Origin: CAYNRG01 sp047974855
Lineage (GTDB): Bacteria; Bacillota_I; Bacilli_A; Erysipelotrichales; Erysipelotrichaceae
Assembly: GCA_047974855.1 (NCBI GenBank)
Contig: JBKECT010000001.1
Span: forward strand, 1 to 44,969
Length of the DNA stretch: 44,969 nt
Direction: 5' to 3'
Program-made: the position numbers and the translations under genes
Shown here: positions 24,145-31,125 of the stretch, piece by piece
Numbering within the stretch: the stretch's first letter is position 1
Layout of the letters: each line of letters begins with the position of its first letter
The notes under the pieces: model-generated
Databases searched by the model: none
Seen by the model: the letters and a program-made list of their open reading frames with translations, nothing else
What the model was told of the DNA's origin: nothing

Positions 24145-25240
24145 CTCTTAAATCCTCCTTTATTTTTCCTTGATTTACTTCAAACCATTTTATCTGTTCA
24201 TGAATTTCTTTTTCTAAATCTTCTTTGTCTGTTGTTGTTATAATAGTTTGTATTCCTTTAGGAATAGATTGAAATAAATTTTTTCTTTTTTCTTCATCTA
24301 ATTCCGACATAACATCATCTAATAATAAGACAGGAACACGCTGGGTTTTATTTTTAATGTAATGAAGTAAAGATAATTTAAAACTCAACAATACCATTCT
24401 CTTTTGTCCTTGGGATGCTACTTCTTCAATTCTTCTTCCATCTAAAGTAAATATAAAGTCATCCCGATGAATACCACATCCAGTAGAACGTGATATCTCA
24501 TCTTTTTCTCTATTTTTTTCAAACATTGAAATTAAATCTTCTTTCATTTTTTCTTCATTACTAAAATTTATACAACTATCATATAGACATTCTATTTTAA
24601 TTTCTTCCTGTGCTAATTTTTTATAATATATTGAAAGTGTTTTGTTTAATTCATTAACAAATTGCTGTCTGTGATTTAAAATAAACAATTGTTCACCGAT
24701 CAATTGATTTTCGAGAATTTCCATATAATCATCTTTTAATCGATTTATTTTTAAAAGTGTATTTCTTTCTTTTAATAATTTCAAATATTTACCCAAATGA
24801 GTCATATATTTTAAATCTGTTTTTCCTATCTCAATATCCACTACTTTTCTTCTTTGTCGAGGTGAATTTTCAAACATTGTTAGATCATTTGGTGAAAATA
24901 AAACAACATTTAACTTTCCAATAAATTCACTACTTTTTAAAATTGGAACTTTATTAATTAGTAATGTTTTTCCTTTTTGATGAATAACAGCTGATAAAAT
25001 AGTCTCTGTTTCTTCTTCAAATGTGCATTGCAAATTACTACACTCTTTTTCAAATTGAATCATTTGTTGATCATCTTGAATTCGATGAGAACGTGTTGAA
25101 GATAAGAAAACTAGACTTTCTAAAATGTTTGTTTTTCCTTGAGCATTATTACCTAATAAAATATTGTAATTTTTTTCAAATTGTATTGAACATAAATCAA
25201 TATTTCTAAAATTTCTTAGTTGAAGTTCTTTAATATACAT
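24137..25240 (-). CDS. recF: DNA replication and repair protein RecF
   Basis: RecF is an SMC-like ATPase that helps RecOR load RecA at single-strand gaps. The 367-aa protein has Walker A GNNAQGKTNILE (30-41), the signature SQGQKRMVLLSFKLS, and Walker B VPVLLLDDVMSELDEEKR. It starts MYIKELQLRNFRNID, typical for the family. The ATG at 25240 shares its first base with the last base of the yaaA stop codon, and the end overlaps gyrB by 8 nt. Confidence 0.97.
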   Translation of the reverse strand: MYIKELQLRNFRNIDLCSIQFEKNYNILLGNNAQGKTNILESLVFLSSTRSHRIQDDQQMIQFEKECSNLQCTFEEETETILSAVIHQKGKTLLINKVPILKSSEFIGKLNVVLFSPNDLTMFENSPRQRRKVVDIEIGKTDLKYMTHLGKYLKLLKERNTLLKINRLKDDYMEILENQLIGEQLFILNHRQQFVNELNKTLSIYYKKLAQEEIKIECLYDSCINFSNEEKMKEDLISMFEKNREKDEISRSTGCGIHRDDFIFTLDGRRIEEVASQGQKRMVLLSFKLSLLHYIKNKTQRVPVLLLDDVMSELDEEKRKNLFQSIPKGIQTIITTTDKEDLEKEIHEQIKWFEVNQGKIKEDLRDE

Positions 25241-25440
25241 TATTCAATCACAAATATTTTCTTATTAATCTCAATTTTATCATTTTTATATAATTTTTTA
25301 CCTCTTCTATTTTCTGTTTCATCATTGATAAAAACAGGATACTGGCTTAAAAAAATTTTAGCTTCTCCTCCCGAAGATATAAAGTCTTCCATTTTTAAAA
25401 ATTGAGTTAATGTGATGAATTCTGTGCTAATTTTTGTCAT
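25240..25440 (-). CDS. yaaA: S4-domain RNA-binding protein YaaA
   Basis: A 66-aa S4-domain protein found before recF throughout Firmicutes, here MTKISTEFITLTQFLKMEDF with the S4 core SSGGEAKIFLSQYPVFINDETENRRGKKLYKNDKIEI. The spaced Arg/Lys and GGEAK are typical. In Bacillus the equivalent is associated with ribosomes. It heads the recF-gyrB-gyrA operon and has its own extended -10 promoter, being cut off from dnaN by a terminator. The start at 25440 has AGAAGG upstream. Confidence 0.93.
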   Translation of the reverse strand: MTKISTEFITLTQFLKMEDFISSGGEAKIFLSQYPVFINDETENRRGKKLYKNDKIEINKKIFVIE

Positions 25441-25478
25441 AATTTACCTTCTTATTTTAGAAATAATTTTCCTTCTTT

Positions 25479-25484
25479 ATTATA
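25479..25484 (-). promoter_or_regulatory. Extended -10 promoter element of yaaA-recF-gyrB-gyrA
   Basis: ATGGTATAAT on the minus strand (TATAAT at 25479-25484), about 39 nt before the yaaA start. No good -35 is seen at 17 nt. Confidence 0.55.
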
Positions 25485-25517
25485 CCATAAAAAGCTTATT
25501 TTTACTCTATTTTTCAA

Positions 25518-25550
25518 CAAAAAAAAGAGATTTTTTTTCTCTCTTTTTAT
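25518..25550 (-). terminator. Terminator after dnaN
   Basis: On the minus strand AAAGAGA, an A-rich loop, TCTCTTT and a long T-run lie about 15 nt after the dnaN stop codon. It separates dnaA-dnaN from the yaaA-gyrA unit. Confidence 0.75.
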
Positions 25551-25566
25551 TGGTTTTTTATGATTT

Positions 25567-26691
25567 TTATTGATATGTTCTTACTGGTAAAACGAGCTGC
25601 AAAATAGAATTATCATCCAAACTTTTTATTACAAATGGCTTCATTTCACCACTAAATTCAATCTTTATTTTATTGGCAGATAAAGTTCTAATAGCTTCAT
25701 AAACATAACGTCCACTAAAACTAATTTCTAAATCATTTCCCTTATAACTTTCTACTTTTAATTCTTCTTTTGAAGATCCTATTTCTTGTGATTTAGTTGA
25801 TATAATAATACCATCTTGGCTTGCTGATAATTTAATAATAGAAATCCCTTCATTTTTAATAAATGATGCTCTATCAATCGCATTTAGTAAATCTCTGCTA
25901 TCCACAATTATTTCATATAAAAATTCAGTTGGTATTAATCTCTCAGTTTCAGGATAAGTTCCATCAATTAAACGTGTTTGAATTAAACTTGAACCAATCC
26001 AAAATTGAGCTTTTTTATCTGAAAAACAACATTCTATTTCTTTGTCTGCATCTATACTTTTTACAACTTCATTTAAACTTTTTGCAGGAATAGTAACATT
26101 AAAATCCACTACATTATTCAAATCAATTTCTTTACGTGCTAAACGATAACTATCAGTTGCGACTGCTTCTAATTTATTTGAATTTGCTCTAAAATTAACT
26201 CCTGTTAAAACAGGCCTTGTTTCTTTATCACTTGTAGCAAAACTTGTTTGATTAATTATTTTTTTCAAAATATCTGCATTAATAAAAATTTGTTTTTCTG
26301 GCTTACTAAAATCAATTGCAGGATATTCAGAACTTTTAATTCCATTGATATTATATTCTGTAGAATTTCCACTAATACGAGTTAAAGAACCATCTATAAT
26401 TTCAAAATCAATATGATCCGCATCAATTTTTCGAACAATTTCAACAATATATTTTGATTCTATAACAATTGAACCAGTTTCTTTTACATTTAAGTTAGTA
26501 TCTTCATCTTGCTGATTACTTAAAGTAAGTTGAATTGAAATATCCGCATCACTTCCCGTTAAGATAATTTTATCTTCATTAACATAAATTTTAATTCCAG
26601 ATAATGCTTGTAATGGTGTATTAGAAGTTATTGCTCTGGAAACAGTTTTTAAACCGTTATAGAAAACTCTCTTTGAAATTTTAAAATTCAT
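25567..26691 (-). CDS. dnaN: DNA polymerase III sliding clamp (beta)
   Basis: The 374-aa ring-forming processivity factor, three repeats of the clamp fold. It starts MNFKISKRVFYNGLKTVSRAIT, with the family motifs TSFATSDKETRPVLTGVNF (start of domain 2) and GRYVYEAIRTL. The end LQLVLPVRTYQ is the usual C-terminal clamp-binding strand. It follows dnaA after a 146-nt spacer that carries three DnaA boxes. The start at 26691 is preceded by AGGAGGCC. A terminator follows. Confidence 0.97.
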   Translation of the reverse strand: MNFKISKRVFYNGLKTVSRAITSNTPLQALSGIKIYVNEDKIILTGSDADISIQLTLSNQQDEDTNLNVKETGSIVIESKYIVEIVRKIDADHIDFEIIDGSLTRISGNSTEYNINGIKSSEYPAIDFSKPEKQIFINADILKKIINQTSFATSDKETRPVLTGVNFRANSNKLEAVATDSYRLARKEIDLNNVVDFNVTIPAKSLNEVVKSIDADKEIECCFSDKKAQFWIGSSLIQTRLIDGTYPETERLIPTEFLYEIIVDSRDLLNAIDRASFIKNEGISIIKLSASQDGIIISTKSQEIGSSKEELKVESYKGNDLEISFSGRYVYEAIRTLSANKIKIEFSGEMKPFVIKSLDDNSILQLVLPVRTYQ

Positions 26692-26744
26692 ACATGGCCT
26701 CCTGTATATTTATTTGTTTTTTAAAGAATAATAATTATTAGGAC

Positions 26745-26837
26745 TGTGGAAACTGTGGAAAAATGAAACAAGTCCTTATTTTATAAGTATATTTTATCAT
26801 TTTTTAATGTTAATTAAAAGTAGAAAAGTGTGGAAAA
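26745..26837. other. DnaA-box cluster between dnaA and dnaN
   Basis: Three boxes of the TGTGGAAA(A/C) type in the plus direction: TGTGGAAAC at 26745-26753, TGTGGAAAA at 26754-26762 directly behind it, and TGTGGAAAA at 26829-26837 touching the dnaA stop codon. The sequence between is nearly pure A/T. It is probably the downstream half of a bipartite oriC or a DnaA-controlled dnaN promoter region. Confidence 0.75.
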
Positions 26838-28211
26838 TTAGGTTTTTATTATTTTTTCAATTTCAATGACAGCTTGAGCATAAGAAGGAGTTTTTTTCAT
26901 TAATTTTTCTACTTTTTCACAAGAACTCATAATTGTTGAATGATCTCTTCCTCCAAATTCTTCACCAATTTTTGCATAAGGTAAGTCAAGTAGTTTTCGG
27001 CATAAAAAGATGGATATTTGACGAGCAACAGATATATTTTTAGTTCTAGACTTGCTAGTAAGCTGTTGTTTTGTTAAACCGTAGTATTCAGCGACACACT
27101 TGATTATTTTACGAGAACTTATTCCAGTACTATCAGAAGTAACAGTTTGTCCTTTTAAGGCATCTGAGGCTACTTTAAGCGTAATTCTAGGCTGATTGAC
27201 ATTATTAAGTATAGAATAGAATAAAACACGGTTTAAAGCTCCTTCTAGCTGTCTTACATCCCTATTAAAGTTAGAAGCTATAAAAGCTAGAGAATCATCA
27301 TCAATACTCCGTTCATTAAATGAACTGTTATTTCTTATTTTCATTTGTAAGATAGCTAAAGATGTTTCAAATTCTGGGGAGTCAATTCCTACAGATAATC
27401 CTGAAGAAAACCGGCTAATTAATCGCTCTTCTAGCCCTTTAATCTCAGTGGGTAATCGATCAGAAACAATACAAATTTGCTTTCTATTATTCACTAACTC
27501 ATTGAATATAGAGAAGAATATTTCATGTGATTTTTCTTTACCAGCTAGAAATTGAATATCGTCAATCAATAAAACATCAATAGAAAACATGAATTTCTTA
27601 AAAGCATCAATTTTATTAGTTCTAATAGAATTTACAACATTATCAACAAATTTTGATGAATCAATATAATAAACCCGCTTTGTAGAGTCGTTTTTAATGA
27701 CATAATTACCTATAGCATTAAGTAAATGACTTTTACCTAGCCCTGAGTTTCCATAAATAAATAAGGGATTAAATAGCTTTCCTAGGGAATAAGCACATCC
27801 TAGTGCTGCTGAGTGACTTTCACGATTAGAGTCTCCTACAATGAAATTATCGAAAGTTCTATCTTCAAACAAAGGACTACCTAAAAAGGTTGTTTCTTGG
27901 AAGGCTTCAGTGGTGGGAGGGGCAGCTTGAATTTGCTCAAATTCATCAAAGGTCATGATTTCACAAAGGAGTGATGAGGCATTCAAGGTTTTTTCTAAAG
28001 AAGAAGTAATGGCTTCAATTTCTCCAATTAGGATAGATTTTGTGATAACATTAGGTACAGTTATAATGGCTTTTTCATCATTTAAATTAGATAATGATGA
28101 GGTAGAATAAAATTGGTCTAAAACTAAACTATCAAGCTGCAGCGATTCTTGCAAGCTAGATAAGGTCTTTGTCCAGACGTCTTTTAGGTAAAAAGAATTA
28201 TTAATAGACAT
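26838..28211 (-). CDS. dnaA: Chromosomal replication initiator DnaA
   Basis: The AAA+ initiator that binds DnaA boxes and melts oriC. I set the start at the ATG at 28211 (MSINNSFYLKDVWTKTLSSL), giving 457 aa with TTGGGGGA 8 nt upstream. The 92 codons in front that are also open are origin sequence, low-complexity Phe/Tyr/Ile. Domain I is about 1-80, a short linker about 85-115, domain III has Walker A GNSGLGKS (154-161), Walker B VLLIDDIQFLAGKE and the Arg-finger region EERLISRFSSGLSV. Domain IV ends with the DNA-binding GGRDHSTIMSSCEKV. Box clusters lie on both sides of the gene. Confidence 0.97.
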   Translation of the reverse strand: MSINNSFYLKDVWTKTLSSLQESLQLDSLVLDQFYSTSSLSNLNDEKAIITVPNVITKSILIGEIEAITSSLEKTLNASSLLCEIMTFDEFEQIQAAPPTTEAFQETTFLGSPLFEDRTFDNFIVGDSNRESHSAALGCAYSLGKLFNPLFIYGNSGLGKSHLLNAIGNYVIKNDSTKRVYYIDSSKFVDNVVNSIRTNKIDAFKKFMFSIDVLLIDDIQFLAGKEKSHEIFFSIFNELVNNRKQICIVSDRLPTEIKGLEERLISRFSSGLSVGIDSPEFETSLAILQMKIRNNSSFNERSIDDDSLAFIASNFNRDVRQLEGALNRVLFYSILNNVNQPRITLKVASDALKGQTVTSDSTGISSRKIIKCVAEYYGLTKQQLTSKSRTKNISVARQISIFLCRKLLDLPYAKIGEEFGGRDHSTIMSSCEKVEKLMKKTPSYAQAVIEIEKIIKT

Positions 28212-28244
28212 AAATAAAATCCCCCAACTCGTTGTATAAAAAGA

Positions 28245-28282
28245 ATAAATAATAATACTGTATAATTCATTATATAGTAAAA
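28245..28282 (-). promoter_or_regulatory. Candidate dnaA promoter region
   Basis: The minus strand here holds several -10-like hexamers (TATAAT, TATTAT) after a TTTACT. The region is so A/T-rich that I cannot choose between them. The same stretch next to the DnaA boxes could be the DNA-unwinding element. Confidence 0.35.
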
Positions 28283-28303
28283 ATAGAAATATTAAAGAGG
28301 AAA

Positions 28304-28330
28304 ATTGTGGAAAAAAATTTTTTCCACAAT
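28304..28330. repeat. 13-bp inverted repeat made of two facing DnaA boxes
   Basis: ATTGTGGAAAAAA and TTTTTTCCACAAT face each other with a single extra A between. Each arm contains one DnaA box. Confidence 0.85.
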
Positions 28331-28594
28331 GTAAAAAATAATGTAAGCATAAAAACAAGCAAAAAAAAATAGTTTTCCACAGTTTTCCACATCTTTTAAT
28401 TGTGGATTTAATGTGGTAAATAGAATGTGTGAAAATAAAATTGTGGGAATGTGGATAAACAGTAAAAGTTTTTTTTAAATTCCACAAATTAAACAGTGAA
28501 AAAAGCTGATAAATAAAGGAGTTTAAAGCAATTCCACAATTTTAAACAATTGTGGAAAATACTATATTGTGGAATGAAGATAGAGTGTGGGAAA
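28304..28594. other. oriC: Replication origin oriC: DnaA-box cluster upstream of dnaA
   Basis: At least ten 9-mers match or nearly match TTATCCACA. Plus-oriented: TGTGGAAAA (28306, 28551), TGTGGATTT (28401), TGTGGTAAA (28412), TGTGGGAAT (28442), the perfect TGTGGATAA (28450), TGTGGAATG (28568), TGTGGGAAA (28586). Minus-oriented: TTTTCCACA (28320, 28373, 28383), AATTCCACA (28478, 28530). The commonest form is TTTTCCACA, not TTATCCACA. Two pairs form large inverted repeats: 28304-28330 (13-bp arms) and 28532-28557 (10-bp arms). The boxes at 28373 and 28383 are 10 bp apart, one helical turn. This fills most of the 28212-28736 gap; the A/T-rich 28595-28703 shows nothing else I can name. Confidence 0.9.
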
Positions 28595-28703
28595 ATAAAA
28601 AACAAATAAAATTTATGCACTAAAAATCAAGGATTTTTTTAACAAAGTGAGTGGATAGTGATTAATTAGAGCATTTTAAATATGTAAGCGATTTATAAAA
28701 ATG

Positions 28704-28729
28704 AAAAAAAAGCCCAAATTTAGGACTTT
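28704..28729 (-). terminator. Terminator of rpmH-rnpA-yidC-jag at the edge of oriC
   Basis: AAAGTCC and GGGCTTT (one G-U pair) with a 7-nt loop, followed by a long T-run on the minus strand, lie 7 nt after the jag stop codon. It would shield oriC from this converging transcription. Confidence 0.75.
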
Positions 28730-28736
28730 TAATAAC

Positions 28737-29354
28737 TTATTTGGACTTGTTTGGAACATAGATAATTTTCAAGTGACGGCGAGATCCTTCTCCCTCAGAC
28801 TCAGTTTTAATATTATCAAATTCCTCTAAATATTGATGAATTACTTTTCTTTCATCATTTGGCATAGGATCCAAAGAAGCACTGATCTTTGACTTTTGAA
28901 CAGATATAGCAACACGTTTAGCAATGGATTTAACCTTGGCATAACGGTCAACCTTATAATTGTTGATATCAATTAATACATTGATTCGAGATTTAAAATG
29001 AGCACTAACTGCGCTACGAGTCACGGCTGTGATGGATTGAAGTGTTTGTCCACCTTTACCAATTAGAATAGCATTATTTTCTCCGTTAAGGAGTATTTTA
29101 AACCCTTTATCTTGAGATGAAATTTCAATTTCAATATCTTGATTTATATTAGTGAAGAAATTTCCGAGGTAAGTGAATAAAAATTCTTTGATGTCATCAT
29201 TGCTATAAACCTCAGCGGTAATAGAAGAGCCAATACCTAGTAAACCCTTTTTTTCTTCAAGAATGTGATAGTTTAATAATTGAATGTCAATCCCTTTATC
29301 TTTTGAAGCTTGTTGTAAGAGATCTTCTAATGTTTTTGCAGTATAGGAAGTCAT
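28737..29354 (-). CDS. khpB: KhpB/EloR (Jag) RNA-binding protein
   Basis: A 205-aa protein with an N-terminal Jag domain (1-50, TLEDLLQQASKDKGI, EEKKGLLGIGSS), a KH domain with ILIGKGGQTLQSI (the GxxG loop is GKGG), and a C-terminal R3H domain (RKVIHQYLEEF...SEGEGSRRHLKIIY). In streptococci the homologue works with KhpA in RNA binding and control of cell elongation. It is always next to yidC; here the gap is 4 nt. Transcription runs toward oriC, the reverse of Bacillus. Confidence 0.95.
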   Translation of the reverse strand: MTSYTAKTLEDLLQQASKDKGIDIQLLNYHILEEKKGLLGIGSSITAEVYSNDDIKEFLFTYLGNFFTNINQDIEIEISSQDKGFKILLNGENNAILIGKGGQTLQSITAVTRSAVSAHFKSRINVLIDINNYKVDRYAKVKSIAKRVAISVQKSKISASLDPMPNDERKVIHQYLEEFDNIKTESEGEGSRRHLKIIYVPNKSK

Positions 29355-29358
29355 ATCA

Positions 29359-30249
29359 TCACCCCTTAGCTTTTTCTTTCTGTGTTAAGTGTTGAGTAAG
29401 TAGTGCTTTGATAATTTGTACTATTGAAGAACAAATCCAGTAAATACCCATTCCTGATGGAAGGATGAATGTCATCCCTAAAATCATAATTAACATATAA
29501 TTCATCATCTTAGCTGTAGGATTTGGAGAAGGACGATAGCGACGACCTTGTTCCTCGGCTTCTTTTTTAGCTTGACGCTCAGCGAGATAAGTTGGAAGTT
29601 TAATTGAGGCAAATTGGAATACCATTACCAATATTAATAGAATAAGATAAACAAAGTTACCATTTGTAAAACCATTAACGGGGGAAACAGCTAAATCCAT
29701 TCCTAAAAATGTTCCGTGTTGAACAGCTTCTGAACGTTGTACCGCATGATAAATAGAGAAGATAATAGGTAATTGAATGAATTGAACAACTATTGAAGAC
29801 AAAGGATTGATTCCATACTTTTGATAAAGTTTTTGTTGTTCTTGTGCTTGAGCCATTCTTGATGTCTGATCTGTTTTTCCTTTATACTTCTCAGTAATTT
29901 TATTTATTTCAGGTTGCATTAACTGTAACTTTTGAGATGCCAGTGTAGATTTAAAAGTGAAGGCAAATACAATTGCGTTAACCAAGAAGGTTACAAGAGC
30001 AATAGCTCCTGGAACAGTAATTGATGGAGAAAGCTTATTTATAGTTTGAGACAGCGGGTAAACCAAAAAAGTTTCAAACCAACCTTCTGTTTGTTGAACT
30101 TCAGAGAAAGTTGTTTCAGTTGTGATTAAACGAATTTCTTTTTCTCCTGTTGTTTCATTAACATCTGTCGGTACAGAACAGCCACTTAGAGTAAAAAGTG
30201 CCCCGATGGTAATGCATAGAACTAATAGTTGTTTGTATTTTCTTTTCAT
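29359..30249 (-). CDS. yidC: Membrane protein insertase YidC (lipoprotein form)
   Basis: YidC inserts membrane proteins alone or with SecYEG. The 296-aa protein has a lipoprotein signal ending FTLSGC (Cys24), an extracellular stretch (25-80), then the five-helix 60KD_IMP core: TVPGAIALVTFLVNAIVF, a charged cytoplasmic hairpin LMQPEINKITEKYKGKTDQTSRMAQAQ (split here only by eye), SIVVQFIQLPIIFSIYHAV, and two further helices. The tail is Lys-rich. It lies between rnpA (18 nt gap) and khpB. This is the SpoIIIJ/YidC1 type by location. The start at 30249 has AAGGAGA upstream. Confidence 0.96.
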   Translation of the reverse strand: MKRKYKQLLVLCITIGALFTLSGCSVPTDVNETTGEKEIRLITTETTFSEVQQTEGWFETFLVYPLSQTINKLSPSITVPGAIALVTFLVNAIVFAFTFKSTLASQKLQLMQPEINKITEKYKGKTDQTSRMAQAQEQQKLYQKYGINPLSSIVVQFIQLPIIFSIYHAVQRSEAVQHGTFLGMDLAVSPVNGFTNGNFVYLILLILVMVFQFASIKLPTYLAERQAKKEAEEQGRRYRPSPNPTAKMMNYMLIMILGMTFILPSGMGIYWICSSIVQIIKALLTQHLTQKEKAKG

Positions 30250-30267
30250 ATGAAATCTCCTTATTTT

Positions 30268-30609
30268 TTATTTGATATCTTTATTGTACACTTTATTCAA
30301 CAGGCTTTCCAAACATTTTTTATTTTCTTCAAAAGACTGAGTTGTAAAGGGTTGCCTGACGATAATAACTCCATCCACGGGAAAATTATCAAAGTCAACG
30401 GTTTCTTGAAGCAACATTCTCAATTGCCGCTTCCACTTATTTCGATAAACAGCATTTCCAAGCTTTTTCCCTACGGAAACACCAAATCGAGCATTCGACA
30501 TCTGTTTTGGTTGAAAGTAAAGCACAAAAGCCTTATTGGAAAGGGATTGCTTTTTAGAAATAAGAGATTGAAACTCTTGCTGAGATTTTACTCGCCATTC
30601 TTTTTTCAT
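30268..30609 (-). CDS. rnpA: Ribonuclease P protein component
   Basis: RnpA is the protein subunit of RNase P, which trims the 5' ends of pre-tRNAs. The 113 aa have the conserved KKEWRVKSQQEFQSLISKK start and RFGVSVGKKLGNAVYRNKWKRQLRMLLQE, where the usual RNRxKR is RNKWKR. The start at 30609 is fixed by homology, yet no Shine-Dalgarno sequence precedes it: the bases after the rpmH terminator stem read TTTTTTTCGTATTTATT then ATG. It probably depends on readthrough of that terminator or on a processed mRNA. Confidence 0.95.
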   Translation of the reverse strand: MKKEWRVKSQQEFQSLISKKQSLSNKAFVLYFQPKQMSNARFGVSVGKKLGNAVYRNKWKRQLRMLLQETVDFDNFPVDGVIIVRQPFTTQSFEENKKCLESLLNKVYNKDIK

Positions 30610-30618
30610 AATAAATAC

Positions 30619-30646
30619 GAAAAAAAGTCACACGAGGTGACTTTTA
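30619..30646 (-). terminator. Terminator/attenuator between rpmH and rnpA
   Basis: AAAGTCAC and GTGACTTT form a perfect 8-bp stem with a 5-nt loop, followed by TTTTTTTC on the minus strand. The rpmH stop codon overlaps the stem. It would cut expression of rnpA-yidC-khpB well below that of rpmH. Confidence 0.8.
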
Positions 30647-30778
30647 AGCCGACAAAATCTTTCTGCCCTTGCTGCGACGGCGTGCAAGTACCTTGCGACC
30701 ACCGACCGTTTTCATACGGGCTCTAAAACCGTGGACTTTTTGGTGTTTTCTTTTGCTCGGTTGATATGTTCTTTTCAT
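30644..30778 (-). CDS. rpmH: Ribosomal protein bL34
   Basis: A 44-aa highly basic protein, MKRTYQPSKRKHQKVHGFRA at the start and ending in LARRRSKGRKILSA. It matches bL34 almost residue for residue (MKRTxQPxxRKxxxxHGFRxRM). The usual KxxHGF is KVHGF. The start at 30778 has TGGAGGTGG upstream, and a strong promoter lies about 50 nt before it. It is the first gene of rpmH-rnpA-yidC-khpB. The G/C content is higher than its neighbours, as usual for a conserved ribosomal gene. Confidence 0.97.
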   Translation of the reverse strand: MKRTYQPSKRKHQKVHGFRARMKTVGGRKVLARRRSKGRKILSA

Positions 30779-30823
30779 CAAATCCACCTCCAGTTTTTAT
30801 ATAAATAGAACAATTGCTTTACT

Positions 30824-30852
30824 ATCATATCGGAAGTAGAGCTAAAAGTCAA
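30824..30852 (-). promoter_or_regulatory. Sigma-A promoter of rpmH
   Basis: TTGACT (30847-30852) and TATGAT (30824-30829) on the minus strand are 17 nt apart, 46 nt before the rpmH start. Confidence 0.75.
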
Positions 30853-30895
30853 TAAAAAGATGTCCATATTGTAGAATTTTGCATACTGCAGAATG

Positions 30896-31002
30896 AAGTT
30901 AGCACCTAGACTGAAAAGCTCCGCTGAGTATACTAACTTTAATTTACCCATACAAAATGTGGCTTAAAGGGCAAAGGGTAAACCAATATAGCAAATAGCC
31001 CT
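30896..31002. other. Intergenic stretch with three serial inverted repeats, possible structured RNA
   Basis: In the 30779-31125 gap, beyond the rpmH promoter, three inverted repeats follow one another: AAGTTAG/CTAACTT (30896-30902, 30933-30939), TTTACCC/GGGTAAA (30943-30949, 30976-30982) and AGGGC/GCCCT (30968-30972, 30998-31002). The last two interlock. No reading frame of any promise is present. A small RNA or regulatory element is possible; I do not recognise a known family. Confidence 0.25.
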
Positions 31003-31071
31003 AAAAATTAGTAGAAAAATAAACATGGAAACACAACAGGGACATTTAAAGTAGTTAATGCAGATAGAGGT

Positions 31072-31100
31072 TTGTTGTTTGCTTAAAAAGTTGATATAAT
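31072..31100 (+). promoter_or_regulatory. Promoter of the 305-aa gene and mnmG operon
   Basis: TTGTTG (31072-31077) and TATAAT (31095-31100) are 17 nt apart, with an extended TGA before the -10. The start codon is 25 nt downstream with GGGGTGAT as ribosome binding site. Confidence 0.7.
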
Positions 31101-31125
31101 AGAAAAAAGATCGGGGTGATTTTAA

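Noticed and set aside
28212..28487. 92-codon N-terminal extension of dnaA
   Set aside because: The extension is low-complexity Phe/Tyr/Ile from A/T-rich origin sequence with DnaA boxes. The ATG at 28211 has a ribosome binding site and gives a normal DnaA start.
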